Source: Hypoxylon rubiginosum (taxonomy: Eukaryota > Ascomycota > Sordariomycetes > Xylariales > Hypoxylaceae). Taken from it: DNA of 64,000 bases. Below the pieces are notes generated by a model. The model ran no database searches. It was not told where the DNA came from and saw only the letters and a program-made list of their open reading frames with translations. This document shows positions 39,132 to 50,746 of the stretch, in pieces (within the stretch, counting starts at the first letter, position 1; each line of letters starts with the position of its first letter). A program made the position numbers and the translations under genes. Location: positions 930,001 to 994,000 of the forward strand of contig CADCXA010000024.1 of assembly GCA_902806565.1 (NCBI GenBank), written 5' to 3'.

Positions 39132-42061
39132 CTACGCCTCCAGCGCGACTTGCTTCGACTCCTTCAACGGGCTGCCTCGCAATGGCTCAAGGTCTGCGCT
39201 GCTTGCCTCCGCGGCCAACGTCTCGCGTTTGCGATCCATGGCCACTCGAACGCTGCCACGAGCGCCCCTGACGAGGTGGCCCGTCTCAACTCGGTCTTGA
39301 ATCATCTCGTCTAGAATTCGACTCATCTCATCAACGCTCCTGGTTCGTTTTCGAATTGGTGAGAATCCCTTAGGTGTGGATACGGGCGGGTCGGGAAGGG
39401 CCCCTTCGGGTGGCGGGCTCGCTGCCTGCTCATATAAGAGAGAAGCTCGAGTCTCACTTCTCGAAATGTCAATCCCTTCTGCGGCATCTCTTGAGCGAGC
39501 AGCAGTACGTAGAGCTGTCAACATTCGGTCCTTGTCATCAAGTCTTGCCCTCAGCTCTGCAATTTCGGCATCTTTCTCTTTGATGAGGGTCGAAACACTA
39601 TGGTCTTCTCCAACCATAATTCCCTTGTTGGGCGCCGAGAAGCCAACTGAAGTCCGCGAGGAGCTAGCACGTCGAGCTTGCAGAAGGCGTCTCTCAAGAG
39701 TGGCGATATATCGATTCTTATCGGCGAGATCCGACTGTAGGGCCTGGTTCTGCGCCTGCAAGGATGCCGTACCGTCACCATATTCGCCTAGGCTGTCCTC
39801 TTCGTCATTTGACGTTTGCTCCCCAATACTCGAGCGCTGCTGTATAGATCGTCGTCCAATCGTGGACGAGGAAGAATTCATGGAACCCGCTCTCTCCAGT
39901 ATCGGACGGCTGCCGTTAGATGTAGCGACCGATGTTCGAACAGACGCTTGAGAGAATCTAGCGTGCATCCCTAAGGCGCTGTACGTTCCGCCAGTATTCA
40001 CTCCCGTGGATTTGGAGCTAAGGATCAGTCGGTTTAGATGATCGATACGCTCCTTCAGAGCAGTGCGTGCCAGTTGCATTTCCAACATCTGCTCCTCGTG
40101 TCTCGCTTCTGCTTCCTTTTCCCGAGCGCGCTCTTCTTCCTCATCCTTGACCTTCTCCTCCTCTTCGACCTTGTTATTACTAGACTTGGCTTGAGTCTCA
40201 AGCTGGTTTCTGAGTTCGACGATCTCCATTCGGTATCTCTCCAAGAGCACTCTAGCGCCCCCTTCTCCGCCGGCGCCGAGGGCCTCCTCAGCTCGTTTAG
40301 CGTGGCTGACAATGTTGTTCTTCGCTCTTGACGCGAACTTCAGGGTGTTTATTGTCTCGGTCGCATGACTGTTCGCAGTAGCCGCACTCCCCGCGGATCC
40401 TGTCTGGATTGTGCACAATATGCTCACCAGAGAATTTCCGGAGAGGGCTCCTTGGAGCAGCCTCGTCAACTTGCTATCTCGGTATGGTAAATGTTTGCCA
40501 TCCTTATCACCTCCTTTGGCATCTTTTTCCTTATGCTCTGAAAGCTTGGATATAACCGTTCCCAGTGTCAGCAAACTCTTGTTGATATGTGAACCCTCGG
40601 CTCGGCGCTCCTTCGTCTCGGCGGCCTTTTCTGAGCCCGCCAGATCAATCAAGCTCAACGTGGATACACGGACACCTCCGGGTGGCATGCCCGAACGTTT
40701 ACTCTCCCCGCCCGAACCGCCGGGTATGCGCTCTCTGCTCTCAACGACGATCTGGACGACGGCGTGGCTGCGAGAGCTCCTAGCATTGAACTGTGTACTC
40801 GCAGTTCTACGAGCCTGGTCGCCTCGGGCGATCACCCGAAGAAGCTGAGTGGGACTCTGGACAATCTCCTCTTTCAACGGTGTAGCGTAGACGCCTCGCT
40901 TGCTGTCTTCGCGTAATTTAATTTCTTCCTGCGCATTGCCTCCAACACCATTACCGGATGACATGCTTAAAAGATCATGGATCCTCTCATTGTAGATTTC
41001 CAGGTAGCTAACACGTAGCAGGAATTCTCTAGAGGGCGTCTCGCGAATGTATGAGAAGATATCCGTTATGGCAAGCGGAATCACACCAGGAGACGACGCA
41101 GTTCCCTGCATCGAGAAGGTCTTTCCGGTACCCGTCATACCATATGCAAATACGGTACCATGGTACCCTTCCATAACTCGGCGAACTAATCGTTTGGCGA
41201 TGTGGTCGTAGACTCTGCTATTGTCGTCATGCGTCGTAAAGACATTATCTATGCCGGCTGGTCAGTTTAACGATCTAAATAAGTCGGATATCTAGTGCAC
41301 TCACCGTAAAAGTAATCACCACCTTCACGGCCGCGGTAGGCTATCAAGGATTTGCGGCCATCTACCATCCATTCCCCTTCAGGTTTGTTGTTGCTCCCCA
41401 GATCTGGTCTAACCCTGACGCTGACAATGACATTTCCCTTGCCATCTAGTCCCTTAGAAATACGTTTGTCCATAGTCGAAGTTCCTGTCGCATCAGCGGG
41501 GTCGTCGTAAGTCGTTGCCGACGTCGAGTAGGAGTCCTGAGCAGAAGAGCTTCGGCTCTGCGGGGGTGACGAGACGCTGATAAGTCCGTCCGAGTTCCTC
41601 GTACCAGCTCCACCTAGGAGAGACTTTCCCTCTCCACTACCATTTAATAGGCTCGGTACACCGCTGCTCAGATGACCCATTTTAGGTGTTGCCTGCGGGG
41701 TGCGAGACCTCCTTGCAGGTGTGACCGCTCCAGATAGCGGGCTGGGCGGATGATTCGCGAGTCGGCTCGGAGGCTGAGGGAACGAGTTTATGCTGACAGT
41801 CTTCCTTATAGTCTTTCCAGCACTGTTGATCCCATGCGAGCTTTTCGGAACCGGTAGCGCCGTAGTAGGCGCAGGAGAAGGAGGGGGGCCAGGATAAATA
41901 TTCGCCGAAGGTGCTCGTAGCCCACTCCTGGGTGTACCTGGATTACTGTGGGAAGAGCCCAAGCCACCAGTGCTCTTTCTTGTCTTTGTAACAGGCAGAG
42001 CTGGAAGCGAACTGGTCGGTGGGCCGTTCGAGGCACGAGGCCTAGGTAAGGTAGTCGCCAT
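39132..42061 (-). CDS. kipA: Kinesin-7 family motor (KipA/Kip2-like)
   Basis: Two exons, 42061..41305 and 41248..39132, encode 957 residues. The 56-nt intron (GTGAGT..CATAG) lies inside the motor domain and its removal gives DYFYDNVFTTHDDNSRVYDH. I start at ATG 42061 (MATTLPRPRASNG); the longer frame upstream has no ATG. Residues 1-205 are a Ser/Pro-rich, disordered tail preceding the motor, as in KipA/Kip2. The motor starts near 209 (GNVIVSVRVRPD). P-loop GMTGTGKT is at 289-296, switch I is NARSSRSH and switch II is LIDLAGSEKA; the neck region NTLKFASRAKNN is followed by coiled coils. In Aspergillus, KipA moves along microtubules to plus ends and helps position the growth zone. Polar growth is therefore the likely role. 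Orthology to KipA rather than another kinesin-7 is inferred. Confidence 0.88.
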
Positions 42062-43052
42062 GACGGTGGAAATGCAGTGTCGGGAATCGGATTCGAGACG
42101 ATAGGAAGATGACTCGTTCGAAGGTGTCGCTTTCGTCCCAACTACGGCTCCCGCGAACTCAGGGATGCTAACCAATTATCGCAAACGATCCTGGTCCGCA
42201 ACTCTCGAGAGTTCGAATGCAAGATGATGAATCAGAAGCGTTGTTTTCGTCTCATAGTAAAGCTCGTTGTATGCGTCGGTTTCCAGAAGAAGAAAAAACA
42301 AACTTTTTCCCAAACACGGTTGCTAGGAAACGTTCTATGATAAGCTACAACCGGCGGAGATTGGCCAACAGAAGCGAAGTCTATTCAACGATCGTTGCCC
42401 GAGTTGCAACCCCTCAGCGATTGATAGGATGTCTATCCACTAGCGAAATTCCACGTGCGCCGGTAGGAATCTGAGTCGATTTCGATCAGGGTCCTAGGTT
42501 AACAATGTGTTAATACGCATTAGGTTTAATTAGATGCTTGCGAATTCTACGCAAACATACCGATCAAATCGACTTACCTTGTGTCGCACAAATATCTATT
42601 TGTACGTCTAGTATCGCGATGGCATCGACGTAGGTTCAAAGCCACGAAGCAGATGCTCAAAGGGGGGTATCGTAAAAGTAGACAGCCAGAAAGAATAAGA
42701 TGCCGAAAGCCGACGATGGAAAGATATAGCGATTCGTGATTTCGAGAGACGACAATGGGATACGAAGGACAAATGAGATTAGATCGGCGGCTGGTTTCTC
42801 CTGTGGCTGGTTTGGGTGATGTTCTGCTTTCTTTTGCTGAAGTCCCTGGAAACGATAGGGCCGAGACAAGTCTGCGAGACAACGCGTACGTAGATACCTT
42901 AGTGGCTTCTATACGGGGAAAAAAGAATGTGAATGAAAGTGAATAGCAAGTCAATATGGAGAGGGAAGCTTGCGATTTCTCCACGATATTAGGTAAGTAC
43001 GAAGAAGTAAAAAAAGAACGGCAGGTGTTGGAGCTTGAGGATAGCTTAACAG

Positions 43053-43087
43053 AAGCACAAGCACAAGCACAAGCACAAGCACAAGCA
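43053..43087. repeat. AAGCAC hexamer microsatellite
   Basis: About six perfect tandem copies of the hexamer AAGCAC. Confidence 0.9.
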
Positions 43088-45196
43088 TCAACAATGGATC
43101 TTGTCCAAAGAGTATGCGCGAAGGTTTAGAAACTGGACGTCGTTAGGCCTGGTGGAGAGGACTGGTTTAGGTGTGTAGGCAGGTAGGGTGGCCTGGCACT
43201 TGGGTGGTTGCAGGGTGTGGAAAGTCGCTGGGACGGTCTAACTTCTAACTGAGATGGCCCGGGCTTGCGGTTACGGTTGGGCTGTTTTCGGTTTGGGGGG
43301 AAGAGACTGGGGGTTGGAAAAAGGTGGAAAGGGTGGGAGAAAGTGGCGCTGGCTTGAAAATGCCCTGTAAACTGACTTTGAACTTGGTCTTGTTCTAGCA
43401 GTCTAGAGTCTACTATGAGGTAAGTAACAGACAGTCTGGCAGTCTGGCAAACCTGACTCAGGAATAACCTTGCAAATACTTTGTAGAAGCGGCCGAAGTT
43501 GCTCAGACTGTCTATCAAGTCCCGTTCTGTACGATACTAAAATTCCAAGTCACTTAATTCCATCACCATTTTAAACCCTGAATTACATACCTAGGTACAT
43601 ACATGTACGAATGCGTCCAATCTTATCAACGATACCCACGTAAATACTTCGGTACATGTACATGTACCTAACCTAAACCCGAACCCAGCTCATATTCTCA
43701 TACGTGGACTTAATCGCTTACATCTGTAGTTGTGTGTCTTTATCCATTATTCCGTATAGTAATCTATTTCATTTCTTCCGAGAACGAGAATTAAACACGA
43801 CTATGGCAGCGACTAAACTGAATGACGCAGGTTTCTTTCTTTCCTTTTTTTCTTTTTTTTCTGTTCTCTCATTAATGACCCCCTGATGTACGAAGTATCC
43901 ATGACCAATCCCGTACCTTGCATGTAAATTACACTAGGGCCAAGCTCGCTGTAGGGGTTTGCAACCTTGTAACCTTGCACAATCACGGGCCATGCACGAA
44001 GTCTGGTCCAGATCCTGGGATTGGATATGCACTCTCTTTTACAACAAGGGGCCCCCTGTCGTGATAGGGGCCCTGTTCTCGTCAGTGGATGGAGGCAGCG
44101 TGGGTAACTCTCTACTATGTACGTAGTACTATGACTATGTATTATTGCAGGAGGAAGTAACTTCGCGTAAGTTGGAGAATACATGAATTTTTTTGACGAT
44201 CGTCTGGAATTGCGAATTGCCCCAACGGCACTCAAGTTTTGTTACTCAGATACGGACGGACCTACTAAATGGGTTTTGCGGTGTAACCCGTGTCTCACCA
44301 GCTCGTGGCAGTTCCCGAGTCAAAAGACGCCATGGCTTGACGCTCGACGTTAGCTGGTATATAAGTTCGAGACGCAGCTAGGAAGCTTTGCTTTTTTTCC
44401 CTCCTCCCTTTTGACAGGAGCGGAACCTGCAGGACTCAAATACTTGCGTCGAGGTACATAGTATCAGCTTGAAACCCATCTATTATTATGAGGGCCACGC
44501 TAGAGAGCAGGGCTGTCTGTCGAGAATTCCCAATTCGACTTTTAACTTGACCTTTCCAGCCTTCGATCCGTCTACCGAGCATGCCGGGGCTTGTCCTCTA
44601 CTGTAACCCCTTGTACGCCACAACGGGCTACTTTCCCCTTTCGAAACGAGAGTACAAGAGAGGAGAACCCCACCGAGGAACACTCGATGATATCGACAGC
44701 TGAAAATCTCCCCTTCTTACTTTATCTGGTCTCCTCCTTTTCCACACTTGGACGATTACGGTCCGATATTTTGTGCACATGCGAGTTGCTTGCATTCGTG
44801 CTTTCTCCCGGGCCAGTATACGGACACCACCTTCGTTGATCTTGAACTACCCAGGCAGTGGATGGGTGGGTGGCCTAGGTATGTACATACATACATCTTG
44901 GCCGTTCTGCAAGAGCGGAAGTCACAGTTGCAGATGCAATGGAACTTCACCCACGCAGGTACCACGGTAGTTACATTATAGCAACAACCTCTTACATATA
45001 TATAGGTCTGTATAGATATCACGGCATATTATGACATGTATCGTCCGAGCCTGGCAGAACCGTTACAAGTTCGGCCGGACTTTTCTACGATAAAAGTGAC
45101 AGGACAAGCAACGGCTGGACATCCAGAGCAACGGAGAGTCGCGTCAGGGGCATCCTTTCTTGCTGCTCCCCCACAGTCGACTGTCAACCCAGGGCC

Positions 45197-45225
45197 AAAA
45201 AAAAAAAAAGGGGGGGGGGGGGGGG
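45197..45225. repeat. Homopolymer junction A13-G16
   Basis: Thirteen A residues are followed directly by sixteen G residues. Such a G-run can form a quadruplex and is prone to length errors in sequencing, so its exact length is uncertain. Confidence 0.9.
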
Positions 45226-47074
45226 TTCCCTTCACGCACATGAGCCTCTCTCATCACATTTTGTCATGTGGGCATTACTATGTACATCTTCGGAGACCTA
45301 TTAGCTTGCGATCTCCCATCACTAAAAACGACCGATAATCGTGGTAATTTCGGAATTTGCCAACCATGTTATCTGTTTATCGGCCATGCTCTCCACGCTT
45401 CCTGCAAGATTCGAGGTCAGTGCACACACATCCGTGGTATGAGCGTCCTAACATAGTATTCTCGCTTTCCTAGTCTAGCAGCGATGGGTTGGCTTGTGCG
45501 GGCTTGCGCATGAGCATAGCATAGCAACGCAGGGTCTCTACGCTAGTAGACGTTTACGTGATCGGGTCAAGAGCCTGTGTACTATACGTACGTAGTAACG
45601 CATTATTGACAGGCTCTAGTAAAGTTACCTACGCTATGGGAATTACGCGCTATCGTGTCTTCGCGGCACCGCTATTAGGTCGTCCCATCAACTAAGCCCT
45701 ACGTATTGGAAGGAAGAAAGAAAAACATAGCCCTCATCAGGTAATTATATCCGTGACAGGAGAAATTCGGCCGACTTCAGCGAAACTCGTGCTGGGGTCT
45801 GCATCTACGGCTTCAATAGCCGTAGAAAGGGAGGCTGAGCAAGACGACCTCAACCCCTGACCCTAGTTCGAGTTTCTAATTGAGTTCCTACGTTCAAGCA
45901 AACCTTTGAATTCGTATCTGTGAGAACTTAAACGAAGATGACCAGTTAGATATCCAATGAGCTGATATGCACACATCAAACTAAAAGGTCGAAATCTCTT
46001 GTTTTCCTCTTCTTCTGTTTTTCTTCGGCAGACATGTCACTCTCTTTCCCTATGGCCGTATTTCGTTTCAGTTTCATAGATATTAACCTATCCAAGTTTT
46101 TTTCCCTTCTAAACAGCCCGAATGCAGGAACAGATAGCGACAATGTTACACCGCGTAAGAATCATACCACCGATCTGGAAATCCAATCGCGGATATAATA
46201 ACCTTATATTTGGAGAAATAGGGGCTGCCTTGCCTTCCTACCCTCTCGTATTACTATGCCATTCCCTTCCGGAGCGGCGCTGAAAGGAGGAGTCTTTTCT
46301 ACATAAGTTGCCAAGTAAAGAAAAAGCCTCCGAAGCCATGGCGGTGGACTTCCCCGGGTCTCTTGCGCCAAGCGGCATGCATGAACGAGCATTGAGGATG
46401 GCATATAAGTATCCCAGCGAGAAATCATAAGCCTCGACCCCATGCCGCCATGCAGAGACTAGGTACCCAGGCGCTCTCGAAAAACTCCATAACCCAATAC
46501 CGAAGTCGAGCTGCTGTGGGGAAAGTGATATACATGCAGGTATATGCGCTCGAATGCATTCTTGGAACAATCTAAAATCTTGAGGCCTTGCTAGTTCTAA
46601 TATCTAACCGCCATCTTTATGCAGATAGACATGAAGCCCTCAATGCTGTCCTACACAATACCCTACTGTAAACCTGATATGAATCAACATCTTTGCACTT
46701 GGAAGCAAGTCATGCAGCCACACTCGGCAGTATCCCCCAAGACAGGTATATAGCCTTCTAGATCGCCGTCGAGAATACTCGGGCATGATCAACATCATGA
46801 TCTGTTAGCGATCCGCGAATCTGTTTGACTGTTTGATACCGGCCCGTCGTTTACGTTTCTAGTTTTACTGTTTCATATGCGTGTTCTCGGGCTCTTGACC
46901 CCTCATCTCTCGACGAATCCGAATCGCCGTTGTCAATAGGGGCGAGTCGAATCGAAATCTACTAGAAGGTTGCCTGTGGTAGATCAAACACCAAGCCCAA
47001 GGGCGGGTGGGTGGATTTTCCCAAGAACAGGAATAGAGTTTTTATGATCTCCAACCATCCATCATGTAACCGTA

Positions 47075-48307
47075 TCACAGAGCACGAATCCCGCGGCCGA
47101 CGCTTCGGGTCTCGAAGACCTCGACCAGACCGGATCCGACCGCCTCCTGCAAGACCCAGTCGAACGAGAGCCCGTAGAACTGCCTCCACTTCCTCGTCTG
47201 GCCCGGCAGGACGCCCGAGAACTCGCCGCGCGACCGCTTCGCCGCGTAGCGCGCCTCCTCCCTCGCGACGCCCCCGTCCCACCGGTCCCGCAGCGCCGTC
47301 TCCGGCGCTTCCCGGAACCGCGACTTCCCCAGCAGCGAGACGAGGTGCTCGAGGGCGGAGGAGACGAGCTCCAGGAACGTGCCGTTTCCGGGCACGGCGA
47401 GCTTCATATCCGTAGCGTCGGCGCCGCGCCCAGGTATGCTGAGCGAGCCGCCCCCGCTGCCGCCCGCCCTGTGGAGCGCGCCGTCGCCTCCTACCGCCCC
47501 GAGCGAGCCGGTCGGCTGCCTCGAGACGATGTCGAGCGATGTGAGCGTCACCTTGTCTTCCGGCCGGGAATACAAGTTCATAGTATTCGACATGGAGCCG
47601 TGGTGGATGACGCCGGTAAGGTGGGACGTGATAAAGCCGGCCCTGATAAGTTGTTCAATCTCGGATCCGCGAAGGGCATTCCGGCCGATCGTTTGTTTTC
47701 CGGGATTCTCTTTGAGGAATGTCATTAGACTATCCTTTGTCTTCTTGTCCAAGCTCGTAGAGTCCTTAACCATCTGCTCAAAGTCTGCCGACAGCACCAC
47801 AGTCTCCCCTATGTCTCCTCGGCGAGCAACGACCACCTTGCGGAGGAAACCAGCCCGCGCGAGTTCCGCAATCTCCCGCTCTACTGCGCTCGGCGACGAC
47901 AACAGGGTTTGTACATGCGAAATTGTCACGATCGGAGGTATGCGCTTTCGATAGTTGAGCACCTCCGCGATCCTCGTAGAGTTCATTCCTATTGCTTGCT
48001 CGGGCATCGGAGAGAACATATGGCTGCGTATGTAGAGGACAGCCTGGGAGGTGTCGCGCAAGTTCAGATCAGTCCCCAAGGCCCTGACGAGCCCGTAATC
48101 GTCGAGTTTATCGTCGAATAGGTCATCGTCGTCATCTTCGTCTGGCTTTGACCGCTTCCGCTGTGGGGCGCTTGGTTTGCTACGAGGCAGAGAAGCGGCC
48201 CATGAGGAGGAGGAGGATGGTGATTGCGAGGATGCGGATTTCTTTGCGACGGACTTCTTGGACTTCCTAACCCGGCTGGAGCCTCCCAAAATCGACCTTA
48301 AACTCAT
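47075..48307 (-). CDS. STK19-family winged-helix protein
   Basis: Intronless, 410 residues from ATG 48307 (MSLRSILGGSSRVRKSKKS); the frame continues upstream but has no earlier ATG. A basic, serine-rich N-terminus with KKSVAKKS and QRKRSKP (likely nuclear signals) and an acidic DEDDDDDLFDD patch lead into the conserved part. That part comprises IPPIVTISHVQTLLSS, AVEREIAELARAGFLRKVVV, GSEIEQLIRAGFITSH, and the C-terminal RKWRQFYGLSFDWVLQEAVG followed by GLVEVFETRSVGRGIRAL. This is the family long annotated as serine/threonine kinase 19. No protein-kinase motifs (glycine loop, HRD, DFG) are present, consistent with the human protein being a winged-helix DNA/RNA-binding factor, lately linked to transcription-coupled repair. 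A nuclear nucleic-acid role is inferred for the fungal protein. A glycine/alanine-rich insert (VGGDGALHRAGGSGGGS) lies mid-protein. Confidence 0.8.
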   Translation of the reverse strand: MSLRSILGGSSRVRKSKKSVAKKSASSQSPSSSSSWAASLPRSKPSAPQRKRSKPDEDDDDDLFDDKLDDYGLVRALGTDLNLRDTSQAVLYIRSHMFSPMPEQAIGMNSTRIAEVLNYRKRIPPIVTISHVQTLLSSPSAVEREIAELARAGFLRKVVVARRGDIGETVVLSADFEQMVKDSTSLDKKTKDSLMTFLKENPGKQTIGRNALRGSEIEQLIRAGFITSHLTGVIHHGSMSNTMNLYSRPEDKVTLTSLDIVSRQPTGSLGAVGGDGALHRAGGSGGGSLSIPGRGADATDMKLAVPGNGTFLELVSSALEHLVSLLGKSRFREAPETALRDRWDGGVAREEARYAAKRSRGEFSGVLPGQTRKWRQFYGLSFDWVLQEAVGSGLVEVFETRSVGRGIRAL

Positions 48308-49058
48308 ACCTGACAGGCGAAAACATGAGAATGTTTGCGCTCTTTCGTCAATACAGAAATGGGACGTGATTGGGGGTAGCAAATAGATTACTGTTGTCTC
48401 TGTAGCGGTCGTTATGGAAGACTAAGACCAAGACCCAGACCGGATGGCTGCCTGTTAGCTGCACCTTAGCTACGGCAAAGCAAGGCGATCAAGCAATGTA
48501 TGTCATACAGGCATAACAAGTGACGCTAGTTGGGACGTGGCGTGTGGCGTACTCTAGTGGCACTCCGTATTTCAGGAATGTAAAATTTTCATTGGGTATT
48601 GACAGTATTGGCTGGCTGGCTGCTGGCTGGCTGGATGGCTGGATGACTGCGCTTACACCAACAAGTCAGGCAAAGGGCAAAGGGGCAGAGGGAATCATTG
48701 CTTACGCTAACCAAATTCGGCTTCTCATGAATAAGTTAATGTCACATTGTGATGCTTCAAAAGTCTGCCCTGTGTTACATACACATACATGGCTCTTGTA
48801 TGCTTTGCTTCTCCCTTTTTGCCTTTGCCTCTGACCCTAACTCTCCAAGAGCATTGTTTTCAGAACCTTCAAGCGTTGCAAACTGCTGTTTTCCTATCTC
48901 ATAAAGCATCTCAAGCATGTTGTCATCTCTTCATCTTCAGACCAATATAAAATAATGCATCGACCCAAAGAGCACGCGAAAAAGGTCCAACCGTGCATCG
49001 TAACTTGTCTCTTCATTTGATTCATTCATTTCATACAATTTCAACATACTATTCAAAA
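48308..49058. promoter_or_regulatory. Divergent promoter region
   Basis: The STK19-family gene (minus) and the histidine phosphatase (plus) are head to head across 751 bases, so this interval should hold both promoters. It contains a GGCT-type tandem repeat (48611-48646). No specific factor site could be assigned. Confidence 0.5.
48611..48646. repeat. GGCT/GGAT tetranucleotide repeat
   Basis: Degenerate tandem GGCT and GGAT units, about nine copies. Confidence 0.85.
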
Positions 49059-49839
49059 ATGTCCCCCGTCGTCATCTTGATACGCCACGGCGAAGCACTA
49101 CACAGTAGGTATCCCCATTCAGTCCCGTTGAAGGAAAGAAAAGAGATACTAACCAGTTGCAGATATTGCTAATAAGTGAACCTATGACCTTTATGTTGAC
49201 TCATTAGATGCTTACAACAATAGGTACATGATTGGGAATTGCCTGACCCACGCCTAACTGAGAAGGGCATAGAACAAAGCAAAGCTCTAGCGGCAGAGCT
49301 CGAGGCAGATTTCCCTTTCGCACAAGACGAATGCCTTATAGTGGTGAGCCCTTTACGAAGGACGTTGGAGACGTTCCAGTACGGTCTTCAGTGGCTTCGG
49401 GATCGTGGAGTGCCCGTCGACGTTCGTGCTGAATGGCAGGTATGTAAAATGGTACCGGATGCAGGTCTCTCTCGAGTAAGCATTGATCATGACTTAGGAA
49501 ACTACCAACAATCCTTGTGACATCGGTGAAGACTCTTCGATACTCCAGGATGAATGGCCAGATCTTGATTTCTCAAGCTTAGACCCCGTCTACCCCCAAA
49601 AGACTGGATTGTACGAAGCCTCAGAAGCTGCCTATCGAAAAAGAGCGTCTTTCGCTAGACGGTGGCTCTTCAAGCGTCCCGAGAAGTGCATCATCGTCGT
49701 TACGCATTCGGGTTTCCTGAAACGAACTGTGCAGGGGCCGAAATACAAGAATGTGGAGTACAGGACGTACGAACTTTTCGAGGATTCGGAAGATGTTCAC
49801 TTCAAGGAGATAAGTAGAGACACGGCATCTCTCGAGTAG
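49059..49839 (+). CDS. Histidine phosphatase (phosphoglycerate mutase-like), frame unresolved
   Basis: ATG 49059 opens MSPVVILIRHGEALH, the catalytic RHG motif of the histidine phosphatase superfamily. Exon 1 ends at 49104 before GTAGGT. A later exon, in frame from 49224 to 49439, gives HDWELPDPRLTEKG and SPLRRTLET; a clean 58-nt intron (49440..49497, GTATGT..CTTAG) then leads to ETTNNPCDIGEDSS and the second catalytic histidine in VVTHSGFLKRT, stopping at 49839. The first junction does not work: an acceptor at 49205-49207 continues as NAYNNRY but then needs one extra base near 49226 to reach HDWELP, and the acceptor at 49221-49223 needs a phase-0 donor that is absent. So the gene has a one-base frameshift (mutation or sequence error) or uses an unusual splice. 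Fungal relatives (PMU1-like) are broad-specificity phosphatases; the substrate is unknown. Confidence 0.75.
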
Positions 49840-50635
49840 CCATAGTTACCATCTCTGAAGCATAGCACATATCACTGGATGTATTGTAGCAATTAGGAGG
49901 AAAGGAGTAAATAGGAAATTGATGTACCACGAGCGTTGACGTATCCCGCTCGGTTTTAGCCCACGTGCTTCCACACCTACATGCCTAGACATGCGAAATA
50001 GCTACGGCCAACATAAAATGCCATAAAGATGCCGATGCAAGACGGAACAGCATTCAACGACTTTACGAGTCATAGCCCGGCGATAAACAAGCATGATCCA
50101 ATGCAACCACTCGGCATAATCTTTGGATAGAGATGTAGTATGTGGCGACAATCACCGCCTATAAATTGATCCGATTGACACGTAGAAGACTGCAGAAAGA
50201 TAGAAAGATTGGAAATGTTGCCGAGATATACCATAGGAACCCGATGTCTGAAATATCGGGATCCCTCAAACAACGGCATATTAAATAATCTCGCACTAGA
50301 TTCGGCCTTGAAGACGGTGTGACAGTCGTCTGTGAGCATTATCAAGAAATGTTGATGGGAGAATCGCATGTGCTTTTTGAATGTGAAAATCTCGGAGAAG
50401 AGGGAGAGGGTAAAAATTCCTGCATACCAAAATATATACAGTACGTACCGCCCGCCGAGTAGCTTAGTAATATTTCCTTTTATATATACCACTAGTGCAG
50501 CTAAGCGTGCTGGCGTGCAGGTGCAGGTAGCAGTGAGCCAGAACTAACAGCTGGACCCTGAATGACCCCTATGAATTAATGAGTAATTATTGGCCCGGAG
50601 GTTCCATCTTTTTTATATTATGAATTTGTGAAAGT
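49840..50635. other. Intergenic up to the second AT-rich block
   Basis: This should contain the 3' end of the histidine phosphatase. A 140-codon minus-strand frame (50070..50492) lacks family resemblance and I regard it as chance. The composition turns AT-rich from about 50600. Confidence 0.5.
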
Positions 50636-50746
50636 ATTAAGCATATAAAGTATTAAATCTTATAAAGATATATTATCTAGGTATTTATATTAATATATTA
50701 ATATATAATATTTATATATATTTATAATAAAATTATTATATAATAA
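50636..50746. repeat. Left 111-bp terminal direct repeat
   Basis: Begins ATTAAGCATATAAAG and ends TTATTATATAATAA. This copy retains eight G/C bases that are A/T in the right copy, so it is the less mutated one and lies against the gene block. Confidence 0.75.

Larger units (their letters stand above)
42062..47074. other. Long intergenic region, no convincing gene
   Basis: Five kilobases between the kinesin start (minus strand) and the STK19-family stop (minus strand). The left part should hold the kinesin promoter and leader. Open frames (42574..42984, 43126..43518, 43813..44235, 46238..46570) are 110-140 codons, low in conserved character, and I cannot join them into a gene. Visible: an AAGCAC microsatellite, GTACAT/TACCTA-rich sequence (43585-43675, 44874-44895), a GGGGCCCC inverted repeat (44048-44073) and a poly-A/poly-G junction (45197-45225). 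Confidence 0.5.

Noticed and set aside
42062..42175. N-terminal extension of the kinesin
   Set aside because: The frame is open but begins at TTG with no ATG; ATG 42061 gives an N-terminus like KipA-type relatives.
42574..43518. Frames of 130-136 codons upstream of the kinesin
   Set aside because: They start at weak or non-ATG codons, are serine/proline-rich without motifs, and lie where the kinesin leader should be.
50070..50492. 140-codon minus-strand frame beside the second AT block
   Set aside because: No recognisable motif or family and no neighbouring exons; likely chance.
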